This document shows, in pieces, positions 49,165 to 61,600 of a stretch of DNA of 64,000 nt. How positions within the stretch are numbered: position 1 is the stretch's first letter; each line of letters starts with the position of its first letter. This DNA comes from Cerioporus squamosus (lineage: Eukaryota; Basidiomycota; Agaricomycetes; Polyporales; Polyporaceae), in NCBI GenBank assembly GCA_022592435.1, contig JABYQS010000148.1:29961-93960 (forward strand), in the 5' to 3' direction. Under the pieces are notes generated by a model. It was not told where the DNA came from. It saw only the letters and a program-made list of their open reading frames with translations, and did not search any database. A program made the translations under genes and the position numbers.

Positions 49165-52100
49165 ATGCTGTCACCGTCTGCCTCGTCGTCCGCAGTGACT
49201 ATCCCAACGCCGGGCAAGTCCATCCTAAAGCGCCCTCCACCTCCTCAGCAGTCGTTCTTCTCGCTCGCGCGACTCTCTAAACTTCTACCGACTCAGAATC
49301 AGACCATCGCCGCGAACGATGAGGCGAGCACGCTCAAACGCGCGCATTTCATCCTTCCGGAGATGACTACGGTCTATCCTATTCTGGCAGCCAACCCGCC
49401 GTCCACGCCGTTGTTGAAGGAGGAGAAGAGGTCCATTGAGGAGCGCGAGGCGGAACGGAGGAGACGTATTGTCCGAGGCAGTAATGCCTCAAGTGACTCG
49501 TGCGCTGACGACGACTGGTGGAGCATAGAAAAGGTCGAAGCGTTCTATCGGGAGTGCTGCGTTGGACGAGAGGAACCTGTGGACCCTGCTATATCCGCCG
49601 CATTCAAGGTATGTGGTTGTTGCTCCCTTATGGTACGTCGGACGTCTCAAAGCGAGATGATCAGCGCGGAGGTGGTGCACGCCCTCGAACAGTGGACTTC
49701 TCTGGAATACAGCTCAATGTCGGCGTAGCATCGGTGCTGTCCGACGTGTTCACGATCGAATGGGGCTTGCGGAAACTGGTCTTCAAGGAGTGTGATCTGG
49801 ATGAGCATGTGAGTCCTTACAGCACTCGCATGTGGTGGAGCAATATTCATACTCGCTGAAGATTCTCAAACCGATACTTCACGCTCTGCTCATACCCAAC
49901 ACGCTCACCTTCCTGTCTGTCGCGTCCAACAGGCGGCTCAAGGCACCAGCCTTCCGCATCATTGGTGCATATGTGACGAAGGCCAAGAGTCTACAATTCT
50001 TGGACCTGTCCCAGAACGCTTTGGACAAGAAGGCGATAGAGTATATTGCCGCGGCACTACCAGAAGCACCATCATCGTCCGGTTTGGTATCGTTGCGACT
50101 GGACGATTGCTCCCTCAAACCTCAAGCCTTGGACGCGCTGGGTGAGTCTGTCAGTGCAGACTATAGGAGCGTACTTACCCGTTCACCAGCGCATGCCGTA
50201 CGGAAATCCTCGTTACGAAACATTTCTTTACGACATAACCGCATTAGCGCGACTGGCGCAGTAGCTATCGCTCTTATGATCAAGGACTACCCAGATCGCT
50301 TCCCAGGTACGACCGATGGATCCGCACCTCCTTCGCCCGCAACTTCTACGTCTAGCCTCGGCACATTCTCTTCACCTCCCGCGACTCCGGTTACGCCAAC
50401 ACGACCTCTCCCTGGTGCCAATGGCATCAACGGCGCTATTCCCCCTCCTGCCAAGGCAGGACCTATCCTGCCACCTCCGCGACATCCCGCCGCGACACCA
50501 CAGACAACCTACACCCCATATATACCACGAGCACGTCGTGGAGCCTCAGCTGCTGGAGTGCCCACTCCAGGACACACTAATCCTCTATCGTCATCAGGCC
50601 GGCCGATACCCATAATCACCTCCTCTGCTCAGGGAGGTATCACCGCACGACACCCAGTACCTCCTCCACCCTCTCATCCGAACGGCGCGGCTCGGGGAGT
50701 TGATTCATCACTGAAGCACGGGCCGAGTGCTGCCCTTCTCGAACAAGTTCGGGCCCTCGATAACTTACCCCGCCTGGGCGCGCTACAGACTTTGGACCTG
50801 AAGGGTAACGACGTCAGGACCGGGATCACATACATCGCTCAAGTGTTAAAGCGCAACCGAACACTCAAGGTGCTGAACTTGAGCGAGAACAAGCTTGATG
50901 TCATGGGTCTGACTGCGATTGCGGAAGCTCTCGTACGTGCTTCTGTGACATCATACGGGGAAATCCTAACGTACGCTGCGCAGAAATACAACTCGTGTTT
51001 GGAGACGCTCGACTTGAGCAAGAACCCTTGCTGCGGCCCTGGTTTGGAGGGTGTAAGCTTGTTGACTCTATCTGCTCTACAAACTCGATGCCAACTTGAG
51101 CTTCCAGATTCAGTCCCTACGGACGGCATTTACGTTGAACAATGCCCTCAAGCGACTGTTTTTGTCGTCAACATCGATGACATCCGCTGGAGCCATCGCC
51201 CTCGCCGAGTTTCTGCCCGAGTCGGCTTCACTGCTACACTTAGACCTAACGATGAACAACCTCGATCTTGCCGGTGTCATGGCGCTGAGTTCTGGTCTGA
51301 AGGCGAACCACGTCATGCGGTGCCTAGACCTCAATATCCCCCCAGGAGACGAAGAAATGGCCAGGTGGGTGTTGTGCCACTATCTCCGTGAAGTTAGCTC
51401 AACTCGCGTGACCAGGATGTGCCGTGACATCCTTGAATCTTGCGTTCGGAACACAGAGGAGGCCGACAAGGCTGCTCACGGTGGATCGAGCGGAAGAGGC
51501 GAGGCGAAAGGCGTCTGGGGGATGATTGAGCAGAGCGAGCTGGCCAAGTCCATCCGGGAGGACGACAAGAAAAAGGTCGATGAGCAGATTGACACTCCGT
51601 CTCCTCGTTCCTGGACCCCGACTGACATCCCTTCCCCTGCGGAACAGACCGACTCCGACTTCGTCTCCCAAGTCCGTGCTCGCAAGAGCCAGCTGGAGGA
51701 GGTGCTTTCGCAGGCGTCTTCGCCACCATCCTCGTCTTCCGGATCAGCATCTCCCCCATTGAAACCTGATCCCGAGCTTATCGAGTCTACCCGAGAAATG
51801 ACGAAGTCTCTCGTCGTCATGATCGAGAGGACTACGGATCCTTCACGTCTGGAATCCTTACTCGCCCTCAATGACGATCTCATGGCGCTCCTTGGCCGTC
51901 TCGAACCCAAGCCGGAAGGCCTGAAGTTGCAAGGCCTTGGGATCGAAGCAGGAGAGATGCTGGGTAACGGGCATGCCGGTCATACGCCAGAGAGTAGTGA
52001 CTCGACGATGCTCACGGCGGAGGATGCATCTGACGATGATGACGAGCCGATTACTCCCCGTGTTGACAAGGGTAAGGGTCGGGCGGAGCCTGAGCCTGAA

Positions 52101-52766
52101 CCGGTCGAGAGCATCCTGAGCCCTTCATACGTGATCACTGGGTCCGATGATGAGGATGGAGAGGCAGCTGCTATCGTCCCAGACCCGAATGATCTGGTGT
52201 CACCCACTGACTTGTAAGTCTCTTCTCTCATCTTCGGCTATCTCGCTTACCGACTGCACGCAGGTCCCGGAAGCTTGTGGAAGAGGAGGGGGAAGTGTTC
52301 CGGAAGGGAGCTGTACTCCTGACCCCGGAGGAGATGGAGGGCGAATATGCCGGCGATGAGCTGCGGAGAGAGGTACGTTATTCTCACTGGTGGTTCATAA
52401 TCTCCGGTTGGTTGACGCTTCCGCCGTCAGCTACTTGAGGCGATGGTAGAACGCCCCCCGCCGCGACTGGTCGATGAGTATGGCGCCGAAAGCGTGCCTC
52501 AAGACTCCGCTGCGCCGGCTCCTGAAGAGCCGAAGAAGCCCGCACCTAGGCCGTACATCCGTCGCACTCGTTCCTCCTCCTCGACACTCTCAGTCGACAG
52601 CCAAGGTAGCGGAGGTGGTGCTTCACCAGTGATAGAGAAGAGTCAGAGTCTGCCTGGTTCGGCGATCGCTAGTCCTATCTCGCCAACAGTGTCGCGCCTG
52701 CCGCCGTCACTTGGCAGGAGGGCGTCCGCCAGTTCCATCCTGGAGGCTGACGAACCGCCTCCATGA
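49165..52766 (+). CDS. Leucine-rich-repeat protein, PP1-regulatory (PPP1R37-like)
   Basis: Large cytosolic or nuclear protein of about 1059 aa with RNI-like leucine-rich repeats, resembling protein phosphatase 1 regulatory subunit 37. Nine exons: 49165-49608, 49665-49808, 49862-50141, 50190-50932, 50984-51052, 51108-51364, 51416-52213, 52264-52372 and 52431-52766. The N-terminus has the family's GKSILKRPPPP and a degenerate PP1-docking-like KRAHF. Repeats of the form LxxLDLSxNxL follow, for example LQFLDLSQNALDKKA, then LRNISLRHNRI, LKVLNLSENKLD and LLHLDLTMNNLD. They are split by a disordered Pro/Ser-rich insert at about residues 360-500. The C-terminal third is acidic and Ser/Pro-rich. The third exon uses an AAG acceptor. 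PP1 binding is inference because the RVxF valine is alanine. Confidence 0.85.
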
Positions 52767-53030
52767 AGGTAAGTGTGCCGTGTCTTGGTTCGCAAACTTG
52801 GGTGGTACCAGCCTAGCTGGCAAAATTCTCATTTTCTAACTAGGCTATCGGCTATGGTTTACATATTTATCTACTGAACCACATCCCGCCGTCTACTTAC
52901 CACCACCGGAAGGAAATGCTTGATGCACACTGTCCGAGGACCGTAGTGTGGGACTCCTTCAGATGGCGGGACTCGTCAGTTTTACCCAACTCCTCCCGCC
53001 ACCCTCCGGTTACCCACTAAAACCTCCCTT
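52767..53030. other. Tail-to-tail interval between LRR gene and LINE
   Basis: Holds the 3' UTRs of both. No poly(A)-like run that would mark the exact LINE 3' end was seen, and no target-site duplication could be identified. Confidence 0.4.
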
Positions 53031-56000
53031 CTATCCCTTACAGTAAAAAACGCCTTTCCACGTTTCCATGACCCTATCCCGAGGGATGGGCTTTGCCTGT
53101 AGTCTTTCATTCGTACAGTGCCAATCCAGCTCCATTCTCCTCCTCATCGTCAGAACGACGCGGCCCGCAACCTCCGCCACCGTATGCGCCGGTTCGGATT
53201 CATCTGCCCGGCCAATCACCCGTTCACATCTAATTTTCCATATGAGGTACGCCAGTTCCGGTACCACAATCTTGTACAGTCGCTCCACGTCCATTCGCCC
53301 CTTAAACCTATCTCCACTCAGGCATATAGTCGGCGATCCAAGCACCACGCCCAGCGGCATCTCAAGGGGCTCCACGCCCTTCCTTCTCACCACATCATTC
53401 CACATCTCCCAAACTACTTTGCATCCCGGCGCGTCGCACTCCACCATGATGTGCTCAATGCTCTCCTCGACCCCACACACTCCGCACTCAGCACGCTGCT
53501 CGTATCCCGGTATATGCTGCCAATACCTTCCAACTCGTAGTGAGTCATGCATCGCTCTCCAATAGAAATCTCTAACTTTCCGCGCAAGGTTTTTCCCCCG
53601 CACCGCCTTCCATAGCGCCTCCTCCGTTGGCGCAATCTTAGTTACTTCCTCAAGTGTCACGCACACACGCGCTACCATCCTGTCTGTTGCCTGTCTCGAC
53701 ACTTCCTTGCCCATAGATCGTATTCCACTATACGCACGCTTCTGGGACATCGCGGCCAGTCGCGCTCCTGGCTTGAGGAAGCCTTTCCGCGGCGGCTGAA
53801 GTCTACTCACCGTTGTCATCTCCTTCTCAGATCCTAAAGTCGCGAGGCCATCCGCCGCCTCATTTCCCGGGATCCCCGAGTGGCCCTTCACCCACCGGAA
53901 GGTCGTTATCGCCGATCGTGCGCGCAGCCTCGACACCAGCTCTTTTATCTGTTCAGCATTTTTTACGTCAATCCATCCCCTATCCTCCCACTCCGGGAGG
54001 TGCTTGGTCAATCCGTCAACTGCATATTTCGAATCAGTGACTACATGGAGCGGGGCAAAAGGCGGGACAATCGCCACAGCCAGGTTTATTGCATACAGCT
54101 CTGCAACCTGGTTGGTTTGCGGCCCAGCCGTTCTGGCCGCCATGTTCCGCGGGTCGCCCTCCCCAAACCACACTCCACTACCTGCTTTCGCTGACGCTGT
54201 CCCATTAAGCGTAGTCGCTCCATCCGTGTACACTTCAACCTCCTCCATTACTACCTCAAAGTTTGTCAATGGGCGTCGGACCGGGTTTCTCGTCACCTCG
54301 TCAGGTCCAGTAAATATTCTGAGCAGGTCCGTCAATTCCTCATTACTCCCAATCGAGGGGTCAAACAGAATCCTCCCATCAGTGCATCGTGCAGTCGCAT
54401 TTGCCGCCACCCGCCTCCTCGTAAGTGACAGATTATCTCCAGGTTCGTTAATGTTCGGATTCCACATCGGGTGCAGCTTCTCAGTCAACTTCTTCGCCGC
54501 CTCTACACATCTCTGCGGGTTCTTGCATCCCATTCTCCGATCACCTTCGCACATCCCACACTTGCAGTTTGACTTTTGTCTATGTACGACATTTGTCATC
54601 ATCCTCCCGCGCACCACGACTACCGCATCCATCACCGTTACTACCTTGTGGTTGTCTCTTAGGCATCTCGCCGCCACAGAGTTTGCCACACTATTCCCTT
54701 CCGTCTTTCCCAGGTGGTACCATATCGGCATTGCTAACTTAAGGACCTTCGCAGGGTTTCTCGCCTCTACCCTGACACCGTAGCTCGCTGCAGCTTTCAG
54801 CATTCTTCGGAGATCTTCAGGAAGCTTTCTCGCCCTCTGCATACTTACGTCCCACGTCTGGAGAAATTTATTTATTCTTGCTCTCGGCTCAACATTTGCG
54901 TCCGTCTGCAGTATTGCTCTCGCCAGCAGCGCGTCCGCCACGTACGCCCACTTCGGTCTCCTCTGCGAGAGGTCCAAGTATTCTTTGAGCCATACGACGT
55001 CTATTGCCTTGTTCCTTCTCTTGATATCCATCAGGTTGATCCCGCCCTCTTCAATCGGCGTGAACAGCACGCTCTTCGCTACTCTCGGTCTTTTGTCACC
55101 ACTCCAAACAAAGCTCACAGCCAGTTTCTCAAGTTCCTCTTCCACCTTCTCCGGCATTCCCTGCGCCCTTGTCAGGAACTGCGACCGACTGCCCACTTCC
55201 ATACCAACCGCTAATTTCCTGCCATACATGGTGGGGTGTCTGAGGTCCCACTTCTTAAGCCTTGTTTTGATCGCCTCGACAATCGGCCTCCACGGCGCTT
55301 CCTGGTCCGTCTTATTCCCGATCCACGCACCAAGTGCACGTATCGCCCGTCCGTCTTCAACCACCGACGAATCCCTTGGCAGCGTTCTGACCAGCACCAC
55401 ATCGCTCGTTCTGCTTACTACGCTTTCACGGAACTCCTTGGTCCCAATAGGGAGGTGCTCCGTTTTCCCCACATTAAAGCGTGCCCTCGATGCCTTACAC
55501 CAGGTCGTCAGAATCCCTTCCAAGTCAGCATAGCTATCCCTGTGACTCATGTACACCGTAGTGTCATCCGCAAAAAGAGTCGCAATCAGTCTCTCCGCCA
55601 TCCCTGGTATCTGGATTCCCTCCATTTTCGACCGTCTGAGGGCACACGCCAACGGTTCTATCGCAAGGTCGAAGATAAGGCACGACATCGGATCTCCCTG
55701 TCGGACCCCCCTAACGATTCGAAAACGTTTGCTCAATTCACCATTAATCATAACCAGACTCTCCGCTCTCGCATACAGCGCCCTTATTGTGCCAATAAAG
55801 CTCTCCGGGAACCCCATTCGTCTCAGGACCGCCCAGATATACTGGTGATTAACTCTATCGTACGCTTTTTCCTGGTCAAGCGCAACGATAATCCCGCTCA
55901 CCTCTTCCGCTTCCGCATACTCCGTCATCAACTTCATCAGCTTTATATGGTCAAAGATTTTGCGTCCCGGGATGAACCCCGCCTGGTCCGGGTGCACAAC

Positions 56001-58022
56001 TCTTCCAGCAAACGCCGCCATTCTTTGCGCCATCGTACGTGTCATGATTTTATAGTCTGTGTTTAGGATCGTGATCGGTCTATAGTTGACAATGTGCCTA
56101 TGGTCCTTCTTTAGCTTATAGATAGGACATATCCACCCATCCGTAAAGCCAACACGCTCCTCTACACCGTTGTCAATCACATCCTGGTATAGCCTCCGCA
56201 GGTAGTCCGCCACATTCATAGTTTGTTCGCCTTCCATCTTATCTTGATGTCGCTTCAGATAAACCTTCCAGATCTCCGCCGGGATACCGTCTAGGCCAGG
56301 GACCTTCCCCACTGCCGTTTCTCGCACCGCAGCCTCGACTTCCTCGCACGACAACGGCTCGTCCAACCGCTCCCTTTCCTCCTGCGACAACCTCGGCTCA
56401 AAGTCCATCAGAGCTTCATCTATCCACTCCGGGTGCCGCGTCGACATTGCATCAAGTTCTTCGTCTTTTTGGAGTGAGTCATAATGTCCCTTCGCGATCT
56501 CCACCATCTCATCAGACCGTCTCGCATATCTTGGCTCTGCTCCCGGTTCGTCACCCGCTCCTTCCTCAACTCTAAGCTCATTTATAACAGTACTTGGTAA
56601 GGGGGTCACATTCATTCTCGTCCAATACTTGCACACAGTTTCCCCCTTGACCCAGTCCATGCCCGCTACTGCCGCTCGTTTCGCGCCGAAACTCTTGAGC
56701 TCTAACTCCGCAATCTTATCCTGCAGGATTGCTGCGTGCCTAACCTCCCCTTCCGACGGCGAGTCTCCGTTGTTGACCACCAGTTTCAGGTCCGTTTTCA
56801 TGGCCTCGATCTGCTTTCTGATCTTCGGGATTTTAACCTTCGCTCTTTCCCTTGCAGCACCGACAAGTTTAGCTTTGAACCTCTGGTGGACAAGCTGAGG
56901 GTTCAGTCTCCCCGTTCTATTCTGTTCCTCAAGCCTCCGCATTTCGCGCCATGCCTCCACTCCTAGCTCCGTCATCGTCTTCTCAAAGGCAGGGTCCGAC
57001 AGAAGGGCATGCGGTATCGACCATCTACCTTTGCCAAGGTACGGAACATCATAGTTTGCTACAGACACACTGACTAGGGAGTGATCCGTCGGTATTCCAG
57101 GCGCCTCAATCACCCACTCATCTGCGCACTCCGCCAGACTTCTCTTAACGTAGATTCTGTCCAAGCGCGACTGACTCCCCGTGGTGCTCTGCAGGTACGA
57201 GAAGCATCTTCGCTCCGGTTCATCCTGCCTCAGCCCATCCACGAGCCCGCCCGACGTCATCATACTCACTAAAGCTTCCACCGGCTCTCTCGGGTCTTGC
57301 CTTGGTGGGTACCTATCCCGAGGGTCAGTCACAACGTTGAAGTCTCCCAAGACGATCATCGGTCTAGGTACCCCATTGCATCCCAGCTTCCCTTGAACCG
57401 TCTTCCAAAAAACAGCATTCTCCACCGACTCATTCGGTGCGTACACATTAAGTACCCGCAGCTTCTCATTCTTGGTCCAGTTAATTTCTACCATCATGGC
57501 CCTTCCTTCAATCAGCTCCCACTGCTTGATCGCATCCGTATTAACCATACGTTTGTTGAAGGCGATCGCAACTCCTCGGGCCCCAGTCCCGTTAATCGGG
57601 TCCGGACTTGCGGTCACCCACATCGTTGCCCTGAACATTTCGTTTATCACCTCAGTGTCCTCCTTCGTCAGGTGAGCCTCCTGGATCGCTAGCACCGCTA
57701 TCTTTCTATCTCTGATCAGCTGGTTTACCTTCAGCCACTTCTCCGGCACCCCCGCTCGGCGGCTTCCTGCCCCTTTAATATTAAGTGACGCAACAACAAC
57801 TCTCGCCTTCGTTCTGGACTTGCCCTTCTTACTTGGCACCTTACTCTTGCCTCCCCGTTCCTCGTTCACTCTTACTTCGCTTCCGGCTTCCTCCGCCTCT
57901 CTCTCTTCTCTCGTGCTTCCGATCTCGTCCGGGCGGTCATCGGCAGGGGGACGAGCACTAACATCCTCCCCGTCTGTTCCCCCAGCAAGGCGCTGTATAC
58001 CATTGGCCGTACGTTCATCCAT
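53031..58022 (-). CDS. LINE ORF2: endonuclease, reverse transcriptase, RNase H
   Basis: Single uninterrupted 1663-aa frame. The APE-type endonuclease spans about residues 70-320, with QEAH (about 113), GDFN (about 225), SRLDRIYV and TDHSLV (about 311), all catalytic positions kept. The reverse transcriptase spans about 560-950. It shows NYRPITILN (about 645), ALDQEKAYDRV and RGVRQGDPMS, then the FADD catalytic box (about 816). RNase H lies near 1260-1400, with YTDGA, AELYA, TDSKYAVD and the WVKGHSGIPGNEAAD ending, giving the acidic catalytic set. A C-terminal zinc motif (CGVCGVEESIEHIMVEC, about 1511) is of the type found after RT/RNase H in plant and fungal LINEs. These enzymes carry out target-primed reverse transcription. 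Confidence 0.96.
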   Translation of the reverse strand: MDERTANGIQRLAGGTDGEDVSARPPADDRPDEIGSTREEREAEEAGSEVRVNEERGGKSKVPSKKGKSRTKARVVVASLNIKGAGSRRAGVPEKWLKVNQLIRDRKIAVLAIQEAHLTKEDTEVINEMFRATMWVTASPDPINGTGARGVAIAFNKRMVNTDAIKQWELIEGRAMMVEINWTKNEKLRVLNVYAPNESVENAVFWKTVQGKLGCNGVPRPMIVLGDFNVVTDPRDRYPPRQDPREPVEALVSMMTSGGLVDGLRQDEPERRCFSYLQSTTGSQSRLDRIYVKRSLAECADEWVIEAPGIPTDHSLVSVSVANYDVPYLGKGRWSIPHALLSDPAFEKTMTELGVEAWREMRRLEEQNRTGRLNPQLVHQRFKAKLVGAARERAKVKIPKIRKQIEAMKTDLKLVVNNGDSPSEGEVRHAAILQDKIAELELKSFGAKRAAVAGMDWVKGETVCKYWTRMNVTPLPSTVINELRVEEGAGDEPGAEPRYARRSDEMVEIAKGHYDSLQKDEELDAMSTRHPEWIDEALMDFEPRLSQEERERLDEPLSCEEVEAAVRETAVGKVPGLDGIPAEIWKVYLKRHQDKMEGEQTMNVADYLRRLYQDVIDNGVEERVGFTDGWICPIYKLKKDHRHIVNYRPITILNTDYKIMTRTMAQRMAAFAGRVVHPDQAGFIPGRKIFDHIKLMKLMTEYAEAEEVSGIIVALDQEKAYDRVNHQYIWAVLRRMGFPESFIGTIRALYARAESLVMINGELSKRFRIVRGVRQGDPMSCLIFDLAIEPLACALRRSKMEGIQIPGMAERLIATLFADDTTVYMSHRDSYADLEGILTTWCKASRARFNVGKTEHLPIGTKEFRESVVSRTSDVVLVRTLPRDSSVVEDGRAIRALGAWIGNKTDQEAPWRPIVEAIKTRLKKWDLRHPTMYGRKLAVGMEVGSRSQFLTRAQGMPEKVEEELEKLAVSFVWSGDKRPRVAKSVLFTPIEEGGINLMDIKRRNKAIDVVWLKEYLDLSQRRPKWAYVADALLARAILQTDANVEPRARINKFLQTWDVSMQRARKLPEDLRRMLKAAASYGVRVEARNPAKVLKLAMPIWYHLGKTEGNSVANSVAARCLRDNHKVVTVMDAVVVVRGRMMTNVVHRQKSNCKCGMCEGDRRMGCKNPQRCVEAAKKLTEKLHPMWNPNINEPGDNLSLTRRRVAANATARCTDGRILFDPSIGSNEELTDLLRIFTGPDEVTRNPVRRPLTNFEVVMEEVEVYTDGATTLNGTASAKAGSGVWFGEGDPRNMAARTAGPQTNQVAELYAINLAVAIVPPFAPLHVVTDSKYAVDGLTKHLPEWEDRGWIDVKNAEQIKELVSRLRARSAITTFRWVKGHSGIPGNEAADGLATLGSEKEMTTVSRLQPPRKGFLKPGARLAAMSQKRAYSGIRSMGKEVSRQATDRMVARVCVTLEEVTKIAPTEEALWKAVRGKNLARKVRDFYWRAMHDSLRVGRYWQHIPGYEQRAECGVCGVEESIEHIMVECDAPGCKVVWEMWNDVVRRKGVEPLEMPLGVVLGSPTICLSGDRFKGRMDVERLYKIVVPELAYLIWKIRCERVIGRADESEPAHTVAEVAGRVVLTMRRRMELDWHCTNERLQAKPIPRDRVMETWKGVFYCKG

Positions 58023-58663
58023 ATTTCTTTGGTTCGCAGTATGATTTATGTTCGCAGTTGCATTGTCAGCCGGGGCACAACCATCCCCTCGGCTCTAGGC
58101 AGCTTTCCCTCCGCCCTGGGTGGTGGTAGACAGTCCGAGCGCGCAGTCACTCTCGCTGTCCTTCAGCTTAGCTCGGTTCACCATCATCTCAATAGACTAA
58201 CCGTTCGTGTATAGCATCGGGAGCTTTCCTGCGCCACTACAGCCAGTATATTTGGGCACCCGATGGACACCGTGTCACCAGCTTCAAGGCACCACTTACT
58301 GCACACAGCACCCATTCGCTGACAGTACGCATCCCTCCAGGCGTCACCCTGGCGCGTTGCTCGTCTCGTTTCACTCCACACTCCGTTCGTCCCCTTTTCC
58401 ACTCCTTCATACCATTTACTTCCCTATGTTATCAACCCTTTCATTGCCCAGTTCGTAGCCTCCCTTCCTTCTGCCCTTAGCCTCACGCGCTCTTCCGCCT
58501 CATTCGCATCGTTCATCTCGTCCAGGAAATAAATGACATTTGCTATGGGGAGACCCCCGCGCACTCTCGTTATCGTCCGTTCTCAGTACACTAAACACTT
58601 CACAGGGCATGCTACATCAGCCTCGTTCTGTCATGCTGTCCGTCGTCAAGCATCATCAGCCCT
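58023..58663 (-). other. Spacer between LINE ORF1 and ORF2
   Basis: 641 nt between the ORF1 stop and the ORF2 ATG. A 72-codon frame lies within it (58402-58184), but no motif was seen. The gap is long for a bicistronic LINE, leaving open how ORF2 is translated. Confidence 0.5.
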
Positions 58664-61600
58664 TCAACGTCTACCACCCTTGGAGCGGTCACTCTGTCCC
58701 CCACCACGTCCGCCTCCGCCCCTTTTCCCAGGGGTTCTCGGCAGGTTTCTCTCCTCACGTCTCCTCTCCCCATCCCTCCTCGACGGGGCACCCCCACCTC
58801 TCGCGCCTCGCTGCGGGGTTCCTCTGTACACACTCGTCTCCGGTCGTCTTCTCTCTCCGAAGACTCCCTGTCCCTGCTCTGGACCGTTCCATCCACTCAG
58901 CCTAGGAAAGGGGCAAATATGCGTTAGGTGACCCGAGCTGTGGCATCCATTGCAAGGCGCAATGTGGCGGACTCTCCCAGTCCCGTTAGCAAAAGACGGA
59001 TACCGTCTGGACCGGAGCTCCGCCACCCAACGCCTCCACTCCCTAATGTTCCTGGTCGGAGGTCGGATGAATACGTTCACCACATGGTTCCCATTTCCCA
59101 TCTGCAACGCTTCAACACGAAGCGACCGGAGGACACACTCCACGCCCTCCTCTGGGGTTCTTCCACGGAACTCCGGGTTCGCGACAATCATCCGCGCCAA
59201 CCAGTCTCTCATTTCTCCTTCCCCTAGCACCCTAAGCACCGCGGCGCGGATGTTGGCTAGGTTGCCGTCCAGGAACCCCTCCATCATGAATATCCATCGC
59301 GGCATTGTCGTGGACCTAGGGCTCGTGAAGAACGAGATCGACCTGAACGACCACAGTCTCCTGCTCAGCAGCCTCGCCACCCCTTCCGGGGAGAGCCTTC
59401 TGATCGCCCAGATCGTCGGCATGTCGCGAACCCTGGCTCCGCTGGCAGTCTCCGCCTCCGGCGGGACGACATCGAAGTCATGCTCGCCCGATATGTCGGT
59501 CGTCCTTGCGCGGAGCGTTTCCGATATCCGGCGATTGTATAGGTCGTCCTCGCAGTACCTGTAGTTGTAAATGTCGATGTACACCGTGCGGTTCGGCGGA
59601 TCAGACCACATTTCCCGTACCCAATCCACTGCCATTCCACGCAAGTTCGCTTCCGGATCGTCACGGTGGACAGCCGGGAAGCCTTCCCTCGGGACTTCCA
59701 TAGGGTGGTCTTCCTGATCCACTCCTTCCTCCATCACCGTCGGCAAGATCTCGCCTTCCTCGTAGTCGGCCTGGTAGTCCTCAGCGTCCTCCTCCTCACC
59801 GCTCCAATCCATCCGGTCTCCCTGTCGTCTGGATCTGCTTGCATCCACGCTTCCCTCCCAACTCGGATGGCCACGGGCCTCCTGAGCCGAGCGAGAGCCT
59901 TCCGCAAAATCGTAGCGTCCCGTCCGCTCGTACTGCTCCGGTGCAGGCGCGTAGGGACGTCCCAGAGACTGCTGTCGCTGCATCCCACTTATTCGGGACA
60001 GCGGTGAGCGTTGCGGAAGCACATCACCGTACGAGTCACCTCTCCGCGGTTCACGGTTCCTGAGGAACTCCGCCGCTCTCGTGTTCGGAAGCGGGCGGTA
60101 CTCGGACCTGGCTCGCACCCTTGGCGTCTCCCGACCCCCGTGTGCTTGTTCGTTTTCGCGGAACTGGTACTCGCATGTCTCGTGGTCGTATACGGTGTTC
60201 GGGTCCTCGCCCCTCCCACCAGCTCCCGACGGCCCCGCGACATCGTGCTCGGTCCACATCTGGGCTCCCGTCCACGTTCCACGTTGGTCCTCGTCAGCTC
60301 GTAGCATCCCGTGTTCATCACGCCTCGGTCCCGCCCGATCCTCAAGGACTTGGCGCAGGCTTCTCTGTCTTGCTTCCAGCAGCTGCGCCTCGTCCCATCC
60401 CTCTTCACGTCCCAGCTCTGTGCCTCCGTTGTCCGAAGCGTCCTCAGGCTCAGGCTCAGGCACAGCTCGGCCTTTGCCCTTCCCTTTTGCTCGCCTCGCC
60501 CGATCCATTGCGTCATCGTCGCTGTCAGCGGGGCCTTCATCGTCGACGTCCATCGAACAGCTGTTTTGTCTACTCGCAGCGTGTGCCAGGCCCGCTACAC
60601 GGTTCCCTCGGCTTCTGGCCTCGGCCCGCGCAGCAGGGCTGGGCGTGTCGCTGTTCCCGTGCGGCGTGGGCGGGTGTCCGGACTCGTTTGCGCGGTACTG
60701 CGGGGTTTCGTCGATAGAGTCATGTACAGCAGATAGTTGGGGCGTCGAGGACGCTACAGGGGCAAAGATCCTTCCTACCCCAGCCAGACCTCCCCGTCTC
60801 CCTTCTACATTATTCCAGGGGTTAGAGTCGGCGTATGGCGTATTTGGCAGCGGGGTGGCGTTTCTTAACGCGGGTGTTGTTCCCTCTAGTCGCGGTCGTC
60901 CGAGCCGCCGCAGCGTGTCCTCCAGGTTCGGAGAACCCGCCCAGCACCGCTTCCTGGCGTTCGGGGGGTTATTCTCATGGGTACTATCAGCGTGCAGCTT
61001 ACCACGGTAGGCCTCCTGCGGGGTCATTCCCGATCCGGCCAGTGTGGCGGGGAGCTGCGAAGCCCTCGGCGTGTCTACGTGTCGCCAGTAGAGTTCGGCG
61101 CTGTCAGCAGTCTGCGAGCGGCTCGAAGCAGATCGCTGCTCGGTTGGGATAAGGTTACCTTGGATGCTGTGTTGGCCACCGTCGATCCCGGCATGCGGAG
61201 CGCGCATCGTACGAGCTTCGCGGGATTCATCGGCCCGAACCTGCTCGCCGCGGTCACCAGCGCGAGCCGTCGAGCTCGAGAAGTCAACGTCGATCGGCGA
61301 CGACGAACGAAAGACTATTCCCGGCGGAGGCTGCGCCGAGTGCGGACTCGTCGAGAACGAGTCAATCGGTGAGCTCGGCGGGAGCGACGAACTCCAACCA
61401 GGAGAGTACACCTGTCCTCCATCGTTCAGCTCACGCTCAGCCCCCATCACGTTGCCGTGAATATCGTGGGCCAGCTGGGCGTTCATCACGTTGCCGCCAT
61501 GCTGAGCCTGCTCCACCATAACAGCATTCAGGTCGTGCTGGTTGAGCGGGGCCACCTGCGGGACGTTCTGGTGGACGGGCTGCGGCAGTTGGACCAGCGG

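Noticed and set aside
55236..56066. 276-codon plus-strand ORF inside LINE ORF2
   Set aside because: Antisense shadow of the reverse transcriptase region.
60081..61010. 309-codon plus-strand ORF inside LINE ORF1
   Set aside because: Antisense shadow of the gag-like frame; Ser/Pro/Arg-rich as expected.
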